DNA of 64,000 nucleotides from a bacterium (GTDB lineage Bacteria > CAIWAD01): positions 62,001 through 126,000 of the forward strand of contig JAUIFJ010000006.1 in NCBI GenBank assembly GCA_030429345.1, given 5' to 3'. The notes beneath the pieces were generated by a model, which saw only the letters and a program-made list of their open reading frames with translations, ran no database searches and was not told the DNA's origin. Below, in pieces: positions 53,215-63,181 of the stretch; position 1 is the stretch's first letter, and each line of letters opens with the position of its first letter. Position numbers and translations under genes: made by a program.

Positions 53215-56052
53215 CTAGCGCAACACTGTCACCCGGTAGAAACGCTGCGCGGCGCCATCGTTCGGGCCCTGCCAGGTGCTGCCCGGCACCGAGAAGGCCG
53301 GGTCTTCCGGAAAGTCGAAGGGGTCGTCGGAGACGTAGACATTGTAGGACAGCGCTCCGGCGACCGCGTCCCAGTCCAGCTGGATGAAGGGGCCGCCGCT
53401 GGAAATGCGCAGGTCGGTGATGCCGTCCTCGGAGGGCGGGAAGAGGTCCCGCACCAGGCGCACATGATTGTAGACGCGCACGACATCCCCCTGTGGGCCG
53501 TGGCCGTGGGGGAAGTCGCCCGGAGTGCCCGCCTTCAGGTCCGCGCGCTGGGCGCCCGCGCCGTGGACATCCAGCAGCACCCAGTTGCCGGACTCCGGCG
53601 GGGACTCGATCCAGCCCAGGGCCTCACCGAAGGCGACGACCATCGCCCAGCTGCCGTCCGTCTCGTTCTCGTGGGTCGTGCTCGACCAGTAGCAGGGGTA
53701 ATTCGGATTGCCGCCCTCGTCGGTGATCTGCGAACTCTGGAAGAGCGAATCGATCGCCGGGGAGCCGGTCGCCTGGGGAGAGCGCCCATAGTCGACGATC
53801 GACTGCAGCTCCTTGACATCGGGCACGCGCCAGTCGTCGTAGCCCAGGTAGTCTTCCGTGTTGCGCTGTCGGGCCAGGGCCAGGGCCTCTTCCCAGTTCA
53901 GCGCCGCGCCGCTGTCGTCCAGCTGCCACATGCGTGCCGTTGCCAGGTCCGTGATCGTTCCGTCGCCGTTGTCGACGAAATCGTTCTGGCCGTAGTCCGC
54001 GCCGCCCCGCACGTATTGCACGTAGAAGAGCTTGTCCTCTTCCCCGCCTCCGGGTTCGACCAGGGGATAGCCCTTGACGCGGCCATCGGCGAAGTTGACG
54101 CCGAAGACACTGTCGTCGCCGTTCATCGTCTGTCCCGTATACAGAGTCGTGCTCAGGTACTGGGCGTCGATCAGCCGCTCTCCGGCCAGGGTATCGCCGT
54201 AGCCGAACTCGAAGTACGAGGTATCCAGGAATGGAATGAACTGCTGGGGATCCGGTCCGCTGATGTCCTTGCCGCTGGCCAGGAAGAGCGAGTACAGTTC
54301 CTTCAGCGTCGGCACGCGCCAGTCCGTGTGTCCCGCCAGCGTCAGCCCGGCCGCCTCACTCAGGGCCTGGTCCAGGGAGCGCTTGTCGGCGACATCGATC
54401 GTGCCGTTGCCGTCCTGGTCCGTGGTCGCCTGCCACATCAGCCCCGTGACCAGGTCCGTCACCGTGCCGTTGCCGTTGTCCGTATACACCGGCGGGTTGC
54501 CCTGGTGCTGGCAGTCCTGGCCGTGGAAAGGCGCGCCCGTCGCGGGGGGCGTGATCGGCGCGCTGTTGTCGAAGCAGGTGTCCTGACCCGTGTCGACCAG
54601 CGGATAGTCGGCACTGCCGCCGCCGAAGGCCGGCAGCTCGATGAAATCGCCGGGTGTCAGGTCCTGGCCGGCGAAGCCTGCATAGTCCGCAGCATAGCGT
54701 TCGATCTTGAAGACCGCGTTCTGCCGGCTGAGCACGCCACCCGGAATCGCCGCCCCCTGCTGCAGGGGACCGGCCAGCACCACCGGATTGATGTACTCCC
54801 AGAGGATCTCGGAGTCCGGGCTCACTTCCAGGAAGATTCCCAGGGACCCGGCGCAGAGCAGCGTGTTGCCGTTGGGTTGCCGCGTGGCGCCGGAGACATT
54901 GCGCGAGTAGAGGTCCGTCGGCGTGTCCGCCGCGTAGATCCAGACCGGCGCCTGCGGTCCCCAGGCCGTTCCCGGGGCGGGAGTGCCGTAGTCGCCCGAA
55001 GCATCGACGGGCGGGACGATTTCGTCTACGGTGGAATAACTGCCATCCGGCCGGTTGCCGCCGTTGTTGAAGACCAGGATGTTCCCTTCCCCCGGCCGGC
55101 CCGGCTCGATCCAGCGCGCGTCGTGCAGGCCGTAGAACTGCTGGTCGGCCTCCGTGCCCGCGCCATAGGCCCGCGGATTGCCCCAGCGGTAGAGCAGGTC
55201 GCCGCCCCTGCCGCTGTTGCCGCCGCTGCTGGAGGCGGCCTCGGCGGTGGTCGTGCTGTGATCGATGACCCAGAACTCGTGGAAGAAGCGCGAGCTGATC
55301 ACGATCTGGTCCAGCTCGGCATTGTAGTCGATGCCGTTGACATGGTTCCAGTCGGCATTGGAGGCCTGGTTGGGATTGGTGTAGTAGTTGATGTCGATCC
55401 GTTCCGGGTGCTCGGCGATCACGCCGTAATTGGCCTTTGTCGAGTCGTGATCCTGCACCAGGTGATCCCAGACATGCCATTCCCAGACGATGGTGCCGCC
55501 CGATGCGCCGTCCGGCTCGACCTCGATGATGTGATCCGGCCACAACTCGCCGTTGCCCAGGTTGTCCGGATTGCGGCCCGCGGCGATCGCCTCGGCGGCG
55601 GTCTTCAGCTCCCAGGCGATCATCAGCACATTGCCGTTGGGCAGGGCCTCGACATCGTGATGCAGGCGGACCTCGGCGCTGTTGTATTCGAACTCCCAGA
55701 CCAGGTTGCTGTCCCAGTCCAGCATCTCGACGCGACCGCCCGCTCCGCCGGCGTTCATCGAGCCCAGGTTCGGCGCCTTGGAGGTGCGCAAGAGTTCCCC
55801 GCTCTCCAGGAAATAGGCGGCAAAGGCCGGCTGTTCGGCGCTGCTCCAGGAATGCACCTCCCGCCCCGCGTTGTCGATCAGGTAGGTCTCCGTATACCGA
55901 TTGGGCGCGAAGAGGGTGTAGCCCGGCTGGGAAGCGGGGTCATTGATGAAGAGGCCGACGGTCTGCTGTGCCTGTAGCGGCTGCAGGGCCACGGCCAGCA
56001 GGCCGAGCAGAAGCACCGGCTTCAGGCCGGCGGAGTAAGAATTCCGTAGCAT
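53215..56052 (-). CDS. Exported arylsulfotransferase (ASST-like) fused to two DUF1566 domains
   Basis: 945 residues with a signal peptide ending LQAQQ. Residues about 30-470 match arylsulfotransferase-like propellers: HHDVEALPNGNVLMIAWE, IVWEWHVWDHLVQDHD, WNHVNGIDYNAELDQIVIS (near 236), FWVIDHSTTT and YGLHDARW (near 311), which hold the conserved histidines. Two DUF1566 (Lcl C-terminal) domains follow, starting near 522 (YTDNGNGTVTDLVTGLMW) and 692 (FVDNGDGTITDLATARMW). The last 70 residues are fibronectin-like (ending RFYRVTVLR). It may move sulfate between phenols or bind surface ligands; activity is unproven. Confidence 0.8.
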   Translation of the reverse strand: MLRNSYSAGLKPVLLLGLLAVALQPLQAQQTVGLFINDPASQPGYTLFAPNRYTETYLIDNAGREVHSWSSAEQPAFAAYFLESGELLRTSKAPNLGSMNAGGAGGRVEMLDWDSNLVWEFEYNSAEVRLHHDVEALPNGNVLMIAWELKTAAEAIAAGRNPDNLGNGELWPDHIIEVEPDGASGGTIVWEWHVWDHLVQDHDSTKANYGVIAEHPERIDINYYTNPNQASNADWNHVNGIDYNAELDQIVISSRFFHEFWVIDHSTTTAEAASSSGGNSGRGGDLLYRWGNPRAYGAGTEADQQFYGLHDARWIEPGRPGEGNILVFNNGGNRPDGSYSTVDEIVPPVDASGDYGTPAPGTAWGPQAPVWIYAADTPTDLYSRNVSGATRQPNGNTLLCAGSLGIFLEVSPDSEILWEYINPVVLAGPLQQGAAIPGGVLSRQNAVFKIERYAADYAGFAGQDLTPGDFIELPAFGGGSADYPLVDTGQDTCFDNSAPITPPATGAPFHGQDCQHQGNPPVYTDNGNGTVTDLVTGLMWQATTDQDGNGTIDVADKRSLDQALSEAAGLTLAGHTDWRVPTLKELYSLFLASGKDISGPDPQQFIPFLDTSYFEFGYGDTLAGERLIDAQYLSTTLYTGQTMNGDDSVFGVNFADGRVKGYPLVEPGGGEEDKLFYVQYVRGGADYGQNDFVDNGDGTITDLATARMWQLDDSGAALNWEEALALARQRNTEDYLGYDDWRVPDVKELQSIVDYGRSPQATGSPAIDSLFQSSQITDEGGNPNYPCYWSSTTHENETDGSWAMVVAFGEALGWIESPPESGNWVLLDVHGAGAQRADLKAGTPGDFPHGHGPQGDVVRVYNHVRLVRDLFPPSEDGITDLRISSGGPFIQLDWDAVAGALSYNVYVSDDPFDFPEDPAFSVPGSTWQGPNDGAAQRFYRVTVLR

Positions 56053-56197
56053 GGGTGTCCCTTTTCCAATCGAGCGGCCGGGGAGACCGCTTCCTTCATT
56101 GACTGCAGGCCAACATAGGGTTTGCGGGAAAGCCGGGACAGCTTCAGGCGCGGAAGGCGGAAATCGACCTGCCGGGCGAACAGGGCAGCCACGCACC

Positions 56198-57514
56198 TCA
56201 GAATGCGGCGCAGACCCCCAGCAAAAGGACTTCGCTGCGCGCGTCCGCCTGGCTGTGGGTGGTACCCGGGTCGCCTGTGGGATCGAAGGGATCCGGCCCG
56301 CTGATGAAGTTGAGCGGCACATAGCCGCGCGTCCGGATCACCTCGGCGAAGCCCTTGAAGGACTTCGTCCAGAAGAACTCGCAGCCCAGCACGGCCTGGC
56401 TCTGCTTTTCCCAGGGACTGCCTTCAGGCCCGGCGATGAACTCGCTGTAATGGGCCGAAAGGGCCATCCGCCGCCCGGCGGAAAGCATCCAGGCCTGTTT
56501 CGCTCCCAGCCCCAGGGAGGACACCGCGCTGGCTTCGTAGACATTCAAGGGCGGATGCGGGTTGTGCGTGCCGGGCCATTCCTTCGTCGTTTCCGCGTAC
56601 TCCGCGATCAGCGTCGTGCCCTGTACGACAAGCCGCGCATTCAGGTCCCAGGCCGGATTGCGATAGCCGTCGCCGCTGGAGAAGTGTGTCACGGGAAAGG
56701 GCTGGTTGTAGGCCGAGCCGTCCATGTAGCTCGCGCCCAGGCGCAGCTGCCCCTTTTCGATGGGAATGCGCCAGGACAGGTCGACGGCGGAATTGGCCAC
56801 GTCGTCCGGGGTCGCGTCCCCGGAATTGGCCGCGCGGAACTGCGCGCCTCCCTGGATCGCCATCAGCCGCAGGCCCAGGGATTCGCCCTGGTAGCCGACC
56901 AGGCCGCCGAAGGCCAGCCCGCCGAAGGCATGCCACACGGTGGAGGCGGTGAAGGGATTGACCGTCTCCGTCAGGCCGAAGGGGACGGCCATCTTGCCCA
57001 GCGAGGCGTAGAAGGGCGATTTCTCCGGATTGCCGAAAAGGAACCAGCCCCGTCGCAGCGAGACCTGGTTGCGCTCGATGCTGGTCATGGTGCCGCTGCC
57101 GAAACTCTGCTCCGGATTGTAGAGCAGCTGGAAGTGCAGCGCCGTCCAGGAAGTCAGCCGACCGCTGAAGTGCAGCCGGGCCTCGTGGAGCACCAGTTCG
57201 GAAGCGCTCTTCCCGCCCTGGTTGTTCTTCGTCGGGTGGCGCATCAGGTAGCCGAACTTGGCCTCCGTGTTGCTGCGCTGCAGATCGCCGATCGCCGTCA
57301 GCGAAGCGCCCACGACCAGGGAGCGCTCCGGCAGAATCCCCTCCTCCAGCGCCTGGCGGAAGAGCAGCTGCTTCCGGTTGATGCTCCGGGTCTGGTCCAG
57401 CAGCTCGTAGCTGAAGCCGGAGCGCAGGAGCAGCCGCGCCTCCGTTTCGGCAGCCTGGAGATGCACCGCGGCGGCGAGGCCAAGGAAAGCCATGGCGATG
57501 ATAGTGGAAGGCAC
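56198..57514 (-). CDS. Porin-like outer-membrane beta-barrel
   Basis: 438 residues, signal peptide ending HLQA. The mature protein is barrel-like, with a phosphate-selective porin O/P-type feel (GWFLFGNPEKSPFYASLGKMAVPFGLTE, GASYMDGSAYNQPFPVTHF), and ends in EVLLLGVCAAF. Start taken as GTG at 57514 with GGGAG upstream; ATG at 57493 would shorten the signal. It follows the transporter's divergent region and is upstream of the arylsulfotransferase fusion on the same strand. Confidence 0.75.
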   Translation of the reverse strand: MPSTIIAMAFLGLAAAVHLQAAETEARLLLRSGFSYELLDQTRSINRKQLLFRQALEEGILPERSLVVGASLTAIGDLQRSNTEAKFGYLMRHPTKNNQGGKSASELVLHEARLHFSGRLTSWTALHFQLLYNPEQSFGSGTMTSIERNQVSLRRGWFLFGNPEKSPFYASLGKMAVPFGLTETVNPFTASTVWHAFGGLAFGGLVGYQGESLGLRLMAIQGGAQFRAANSGDATPDDVANSAVDLSWRIPIEKGQLRLGASYMDGSAYNQPFPVTHFSSGDGYRNPAWDLNARLVVQGTTLIAEYAETTKEWPGTHNPHPPLNVYEASAVSSLGLGAKQAWMLSAGRRMALSAHYSEFIAGPEGSPWEKQSQAVLGCEFFWTKSFKGFAEVIRTRGYVPLNFISGPDPFDPTGDPGTTHSQADARSEVLLLGVCAAF

Positions 57515-57596
57515 GCTTCGATCTCCCGCTAGGCGACTGCACTTCGACCGGCAATGGGCCGGCTCGCTGGATTCTCTGTATGGGGATCGGCAGAAC

Positions 57597-57639
57597 GGGG
57601 TGGGGGGTTTACCTGGGGTGATGGGGGGGAGTCGGGGGG
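57597..57639 (+). other. G-run tract with G-quadruplex potential
   Basis: Five G-runs of 4-7 (57597-57600, 57602-57607, 57615-57618, 57623-57629, 57634-57639) are separated by 1-7 bases. This meets the usual G4 pattern on the plus strand. It lies in the 408-base divergent gap between the porin and the SLC12-type transporter, about 83 bases from the porin start. No gene is seen in the rest of the gap. Confidence 0.75.
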
Positions 57640-57922
57640 ACTGCGCTGCAGGATGGCGCATTCACCCTTTTCAGGCTGGACGATGGCGCGCACTCGCCGA
57701 ACACAACCTTTTCGACTCGGCGATCTCCTGCCCCGGTTCGTATTTTCTGAAGACTCCCCGTTCCGGCAGGGTGCCTGCGGCCCAAGCGTCGGATGCCTGT
57801 CTCCATCGGGAAGGTCCACGACCACGGCGGCCCTTGCCGGAGAGATCCGGCTCATACTGGCGGACGCGACGAGCCGGAACTCGCAGGGCTCCTCGACGTC
57901 CCGCTCGCTGAGGATTCCATAG

Positions 57923-60316
57923 ATGAACGATGTGACTCCGCCCGCCAAGGGACACGGCTTCGGCACCAGTCCCGTCTTCCTGGCATCGATCAGCACGATC
58001 CTGGGGGCGATCCTCTTCCTGCGCTTCGGCTATGCGGTGGGCCATGTCGGGCTGCTCGGCGCCCTGGCGATCATTCTGATCGGCCATGCGGTGACCATCC
58101 CCACCGGCCTGGCCGTCTCCGAGATCGCGACCAACCTCAAGGTGGAGGGCGGCGGCGCCTATTTCATTATCAGCCGCTCCTTCGGCAAGGTGGTCGGCGG
58201 GGCGATCGGCACGACGCTCTACCTTTCCCAGGCCATTTCGGTGGCCTTCTACATGATCGCCATGTCCATCGCCTTCCAGCCATTGCTGGATCTCGTATAC
58301 GAACATTACGGCTTCCTGCCCGATACGCGCCTGATCAGCATTCCGGCGACGCTGATCCTGATCGTGATCCTTTTGCGCAAGGGCGCGCAGCTGGGCGTCA
58401 GCGTGCTCGTCGTCGTCACGGCCATCCTGGCGCTGTCGCTGGTCTTCTTCTTCCTGGGCACGCCGCTGGACTCCTCGGGCTCGATCGACCTGATCGCGCG
58501 CGTGGACAATCCGGATGATTTCTTCAAGGTCTTCGCCATCGTCTTTCCGGCCTTTACGGGCATGATCGCCGGCATCGGGCTCTCCGGCGACCTGGCCAAT
58601 CCGCGCAAGTCGATTCCCCTGGGCACGATGACGGCGACCCTGTTCGGCATGGCCGTATACATCCTCGTCGTCTTCAAGCTGGCCTACTCGGCCACCCCGG
58701 AACAGCTGGCCGGTGACGAGCTGATCATGGGCAAGATCTCCCTCTGGGGCCCGGCGATCCTGCTCGGCCTGGGCGCGGCCTCGCTCTCCTCCGCCATCGG
58801 CTCCTTCCTGGTAGCGCCGCGCACCCTGCAGGCCCTCGCCGCCGACGGCGTGCTCCCCGGCGAGAACCTCGGCCGCATGCTGGCGCAGGGACGGGGCAAG
58901 ACCAACGAGCCGCTCAACGCCACGCTGCTGACCTCCGTGATCGTGCTCTTCTTCCTCTCGCTGGGCAGCATCGATTTTGTCGCACAGATCATCTCGATGT
59001 TCTTCATGATCACCTACGGCACGCTCTGCGCGATCAGCTTCATCGAGCATTTCGCCGGCAATCCCTCCTACCGCCCGACCTTCAAGACCAAGTGGTACCT
59101 GAGCCTGCTCGGCGCTGTGGCCTCCTTCTGGATGATGTTCAAGATGCAGCCCTTCTTCGCGGCGGTTGCCGTGATCCTGATGGGCCTGACCTACCTGGGC
59201 ATCAAGCGCAGCACGGACGAGGAACAGGATCTTGCCGCCTCGGTCCAGGGCGCGCTCTTCCAGCTGACGCGCTGGCTGCAGGTCGTCACACAGAAGAAGC
59301 AGAGCGGCTCCACCAGCACGGTCTACTGGCGGCCTTCGCTGATCGCCATCTCCAGCTCCTCCCGCAACCGGCTGGCGCCCTTCGAGTTGACCCGCTGGAT
59401 CTGCCACCACTTCGGCTTCGGCACCTACATGCACTTCATCAAGAAGCCCCTGGCGGAGGAAAGCAAGCGCGAGGCCGTCGAGTTCTATGCCGACCTGATC
59501 AAGCAGACGGAACTCAGCCGGGCCAACATCTATGTGAACACGATCATCAGCCCGAGCTTCATCAGCGCTGTCGCACAGCTGGTGCAGACGCCGGGCATTT
59601 CCGGCATGAAGAACAACAGCATCCTCTTCGAGTTCACGCAGAAGGACACAAGCGAACTGCCGGAAATCATCCAGGGCTGCAACTACGCCGCGCTGGCCGG
59701 CTTCAACATCTGCCTGCTGCGCTCCGGCGAGCGCCATTTCGGCTACAAGACGGACATCCACCTCTGGCTCACGCCGGGCGACTTCAGCAACGCGACGGTG
59801 ATGCTGCTTTTGTCCTACATCATTCTCGGGCACCCGGAATGGTCAAGGGGGAAGATCAAGCTCTTCACGGCGATCCGGGAGAACAATGTAGACGTACAGC
59901 TGAAGCGCCTAAACCGCCTGATCGACCAGGGCCGCATTCCCATCTCCCACAGCAATGTGCACTGCGTGCCATTGAGCCCTGACACGCCCTTCGACGAGGT
60001 CGTCAGCCAGTACTCCCACAAGGCGGACCTTGTCATCGCCGGCCTCTCCGTGGCCAAACTGATCCGGGACGAAGGGTCCTTCCTGAAGGGCTTTGACGGC
60101 ATCAGCGACATCCTCTTTATTCAGGCGGGACAGCACCTGAGGATCACGGATGAGCTGGAAGAGGAGTTGATTCTGACGGATGAGGATGTGGTGGCGGAAC
60201 AGGAGCGGAAGGTCGCTGAGGAGGATGAATCCTCGAATTCCTCAGATGAGGCAGTAGGTGGGATGAGTCACACGGATGGCGAGGGTGAGAAGGGGGAGAA
60301 GCCGTCGGAGGGGTAG
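57923..60316 (+). CDS. APC-superfamily cation-chloride cotransporter-like permease (SLC12 type)
   Basis: 797 residues. N-terminal twelve-helix permease (GTSPVFLASISTILGAILFLRFGYAVGHVG; AVSEIATNLKVEGGGAYFIISRSFG; FPAFTGMIAGIGLSGDLANPRKSIP) with the family's FxGxTGxxAGxN-like region. The C-terminal ~340 residues are cytosolic and contain SLC12-like segments (ENNVDVQLKRLNRLI, ADLVIAGLS). It may move K+ or Cl- with Na+; the ion set is inference. The tail is acidic. ATG at 57923 follows GAGGATT. Confidence 0.85.
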   Translation: MNDVTPPAKGHGFGTSPVFLASISTILGAILFLRFGYAVGHVGLLGALAIILIGHAVTIPTGLAVSEIATNLKVEGGGAYFIISRSFGKVVGGAIGTTLYLSQAISVAFYMIAMSIAFQPLLDLVYEHYGFLPDTRLISIPATLILIVILLRKGAQLGVSVLVVVTAILALSLVFFFLGTPLDSSGSIDLIARVDNPDDFFKVFAIVFPAFTGMIAGIGLSGDLANPRKSIPLGTMTATLFGMAVYILVVFKLAYSATPEQLAGDELIMGKISLWGPAILLGLGAASLSSAIGSFLVAPRTLQALAADGVLPGENLGRMLAQGRGKTNEPLNATLLTSVIVLFFLSLGSIDFVAQIISMFFMITYGTLCAISFIEHFAGNPSYRPTFKTKWYLSLLGAVASFWMMFKMQPFFAAVAVILMGLTYLGIKRSTDEEQDLAASVQGALFQLTRWLQVVTQKKQSGSTSTVYWRPSLIAISSSSRNRLAPFELTRWICHHFGFGTYMHFIKKPLAEESKREAVEFYADLIKQTELSRANIYVNTIISPSFISAVAQLVQTPGISGMKNNSILFEFTQKDTSELPEIIQGCNYAALAGFNICLLRSGERHFGYKTDIHLWLTPGDFSNATVMLLLSYIILGHPEWSRGKIKLFTAIRENNVDVQLKRLNRLIDQGRIPISHSNVHCVPLSPDTPFDEVVSQYSHKADLVIAGLSVAKLIRDEGSFLKGFDGISDILFIQAGQHLRITDELEEELILTDEDVVAEQERKVAEEDESSNSSDEAVGGMSHTDGEGEKGEKPSEG

Positions 60317-60398
60317 CTGAGGGAGTGAAAGGCATCTTCTCTATGATCGGGGTGGCATAGTGCCGGTATGATTACAGGGGGAGGTCATCAATTTTTGA

Positions 60399-63089
60399 CT
60401 AGTCTAGAATTGTTCGACACGTCCTGAAGCCGTGCGAAATCGATGAGTTATATGGATGCAGATTAAAACGATGTGCAGTAGTAACCTCCCGATCATCATC
60501 GTCCCATGCTCCACTTCGAAGTATTCTGCCGCCTGATAAACCTTGAGATCCAAGCGGATCTACAACCGATTCATAGCCATACGGTTGCCACTTGTCGCCT
60601 GTCCACTCGCGCACATTTCCAGACATATCAAATAAGCCAAGTTCAGTAGCACCTCCGACTATACTTCCCACAGGCAAAGTCCACCCATTACATGACCATG
60701 GCCAGTTTTGACTATAGTTCGAAACACTACAAGAAGGTGGATCATCGCCCCACGGATACTTATTACCATTTCCCAGCTTCGCAGCGTACTCCCACTCAGC
60801 TTCAGTTGGCAAACGGAACCCAATCGATTGGTACGGATTATGGTCCTCTGTTTGGTTCCACACTCCTTGATAAAATGGTGGCAAGTCATAAATCTCACTT
60901 AGCCAATCACAGAAACAAACAGCACCATACCAAGTGATATTCTTTACAGGGTGCAGGAGCGGGTCGTACGTGAGAGCGTCCACAAAGCCCCACTCGCCTG
61001 CGTTGGCTGCTCGCGTAAGTATGAATCGTGTCCCATCATATACAATCTCTGAATTATTGTGATTTATCAAGATCAGATCTTGATCATAAGCTGTAACATA
61101 GTTCCCACTAACCTCTACATATCCTCTAAAAAGAGCCCAGTTTAATGCCGCAAGAAACTGCTGATTTGTGATCTCAAAACTTCCTAGAAAGTATGCATTT
61201 GTTAGTTCAACTTCATGAACTGGCTCTTCAATTTCATCAAAACCCATATCAAAAGTACCCGACGGGAATTGAGTTTCAGGAATCGCTGGAAACCCTGGTC
61301 CAGCGCCTACAGGAACTACTTTGAAGTAGCCTGATGTATTTATACCAGAAAATGGCAGTGAGAACTCTGGGCTAAGAGTAGAAGCAATCCTAGTATCAGA
61401 ACTTGGCTCAAAGAACGGTAATCCGGATGAGTGAACTTCATACGTCTCAATGGCAATTGGTGATTGACCATATGCGTCAAACTCAGGAGGAGTCCAAGTC
61501 AAATGTATCGATTCATTGACTACTGACGCAGTTAAGTCAGATATTCGAGCTAATTCAGAACCTTTAGTCACTTTCCTGACAAGGTTGGATGGCGGGCTGA
61601 TATTACCAGACTGATCAACAGCTCTAAGCTCAAAATACCATACCGTTCCTGATGAAAGACCCGTAACGGTAGTATGACTAGTAGTGATCACAGATAGTAA
61701 TGGATCATCCACATCTGTCCACAAGCGATCACTATCGCTTATTAACGAATCTTCTGAGCACCACAGCTCATAGCGAAGGAAGGCTCCTTCGATTGCAGGC
61801 GAAAACGCAAGTGTAACAGTTGACTCTGTGCTACTAATTGCGAATAGAACCGATGATGTTGGCGGAATAACATCTTCATCTATGAGAACTCGCCAATCAT
61901 CATCTATTCCGGGAAAACTACTGGTTCCGCTATATCCCCACAATCCAGATTCAGAACTTCTTGCCCGGAACTCGAATGCGTACTCGCCATTTCCCGACAC
62001 AAAAGTATGAGTAGTCTGGATATAGATTGAATCACTGTCTTGGAAGAAATCAACTACTGACCAGTCTTCTGAGTCTCCATCTAAATAATCTCCATCACCA
62101 TTCTCATCAATTCTAATTTCAATACTGCTTCCTTGAACTATGTTTGGATGCGTCCAGAGACATCCAATCTGTCCTGTCCTGTTCACCCACGCAGCTGGTG
62201 GTTGTGAAGGAATAGGATTAGTCGCGACTGGTGAGCTTGCGACCCCTTCTATGTAGAAATCATCGATTAACCAAGATGATTCATCTGCGAGAAAGTCCCC
62301 TTCAAAAACAAATGCGAATCGAATGTCGTTCGCATTTGTTGCCCAATCTGAAATGTCGATTATTTGCATTCCACTGCTAGACTCAGAGTAGCCCGCTAGC
62401 AGATTCCAAGAAACACCTCCATTAGTAGAGTACCTTAGCTGTGCGGATGAACTGCTATGAACATAGTCGTGTGTGAATCCAACACTTAATTCGCCATAGC
62501 CAACGAGATTGTACGTTGGAGAGATCAGCCATTCACTCCTAGGAAGACTGAATTGCTCCTGTGAGACTCTCATAGCATAATCTTCTTCTAGCTGTAGAAA
62601 AGGCGCCCAGGGGTTTGAGCGTGATACATTTAGCGATTGCGTCGTCCAGTTCTCTGGAAATGATCCAAAACTATTAAAATCTTCAAATACTGGACTGGGT
62701 TGATCACAGTGCATTTCACCAAAATCGGTGGGAACTTGTGCGGGAATTGCTGGGCCAGGCAGATAGAACTGTGAAAAAGGATTAAAAGTATGTACTAGTG
62801 AGTCACAGCCATAGTGGATTGTTATACTGTTAATGGGTGTTGGGCTAGAAAGCTGATCGTCTATCGCCCAAGTAAAAGTAAAGGCAGAGGGCAAACCAGC
62901 GGGACCCGAAATAGAGCCAATAAAGGCAGTTTCACCTGAGGTTAAACCTATATCCGCAGTAACTCGTATGGGGGTTGCAAACCCAGAGAAATCTTCTTCA
63001 GCTGCAGCAAACTCCACCTCGGCAAATGCTAGTGAGCCAAGTGAAATAAAAAACGATGCAGCTAGACAAAAGACTGATGACCTTTGCAT
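60399..63089 (-). CDS. Large secreted protein with C-terminal FGE-sulfatase (SUMF1)-like domain, AT-rich
   Basis: 896 residues with a signal peptide (to AFAEV). Residues about 130-290 look like a lectin-type or choice-of-anchor domain (VFEDFNSFGSFPENWTTQS, WLISPTYNLVGYGELSV). Fibronectin-like segments follow (near 420-600). The SUMF1-like domain starts near 606 (FPSGTFDMGFDEIEEPVHEVEL) and includes GFRLPTEAEWEYAAKLG and LFDMSGNVREWTGD. The two catalytic cysteines of true formylglycine-generating enzyme (YRCAAR region) are absent; the equivalent reads DREVTTAHR, so a structural role is likely. The gene's base composition (about 43% GC by eye) is unlike its neighbours, suggesting transfer. Confidence 0.8.
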   Translation of the reverse strand: MQRSSVFCLAASFFISLGSLAFAEVEFAAAEEDFSGFATPIRVTADIGLTSGETAFIGSISGPAGLPSAFTFTWAIDDQLSSPTPINSITIHYGCDSLVHTFNPFSQFYLPGPAIPAQVPTDFGEMHCDQPSPVFEDFNSFGSFPENWTTQSLNVSRSNPWAPFLQLEEDYAMRVSQEQFSLPRSEWLISPTYNLVGYGELSVGFTHDYVHSSSSAQLRYSTNGGVSWNLLAGYSESSSGMQIIDISDWATNANDIRFAFVFEGDFLADESSWLIDDFYIEGVASSPVATNPIPSQPPAAWVNRTGQIGCLWTHPNIVQGSSIEIRIDENGDGDYLDGDSEDWSVVDFFQDSDSIYIQTTHTFVSGNGEYAFEFRARSSESGLWGYSGTSSFPGIDDDWRVLIDEDVIPPTSSVLFAISSTESTVTLAFSPAIEGAFLRYELWCSEDSLISDSDRLWTDVDDPLLSVITTSHTTVTGLSSGTVWYFELRAVDQSGNISPPSNLVRKVTKGSELARISDLTASVVNESIHLTWTPPEFDAYGQSPIAIETYEVHSSGLPFFEPSSDTRIASTLSPEFSLPFSGINTSGYFKVVPVGAGPGFPAIPETQFPSGTFDMGFDEIEEPVHEVELTNAYFLGSFEITNQQFLAALNWALFRGYVEVSGNYVTAYDQDLILINHNNSEIVYDGTRFILTRAANAGEWGFVDALTYDPLLHPVKNITWYGAVCFCDWLSEIYDLPPFYQGVWNQTEDHNPYQSIGFRLPTEAEWEYAAKLGNGNKYPWGDDPPSCSVSNYSQNWPWSCNGWTLPVGSIVGGATELGLFDMSGNVREWTGDKWQPYGYESVVDPLGSQGLSGGRILRSGAWDDDDREVTTAHRFNLHPYNSSISHGFRTCRTILD

Positions 63090-63151
63090 GAGGATCTCCA
63101 GAGCAAGATGTGCGGGCTTTCCGAACAGTATGAACTTCTAAGCTGACATGC

Positions 63152-63181
63152 ACTATATAGAGCACGCATCTAGATCTTCAA
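63152..63181 (-). promoter_or_regulatory. Sigma-70-like promoter of the AT-rich gene
   Basis: On the minus strand TTGAAG (63176-63181), an 18-base spacer and TATAGT (63152-63157) resemble TTGACA and TATAAT. It lies about 63 bases before the ATG of the SUMF1-like gene. Confidence 0.35.

Noticed and set aside
57640-57922. c-di-AMP or cobalamin riboswitch upstream of the transporter
   Set aside because: I compared the conserved core words of both riboswitch classes and found no convincing match.
57529-57996. Minus-strand open frame of 155 residues in the porin/transporter gap
   Set aside because: Composition is proline/serine-rich and it overlaps the transporter start; no domain or ribosome site supports it.
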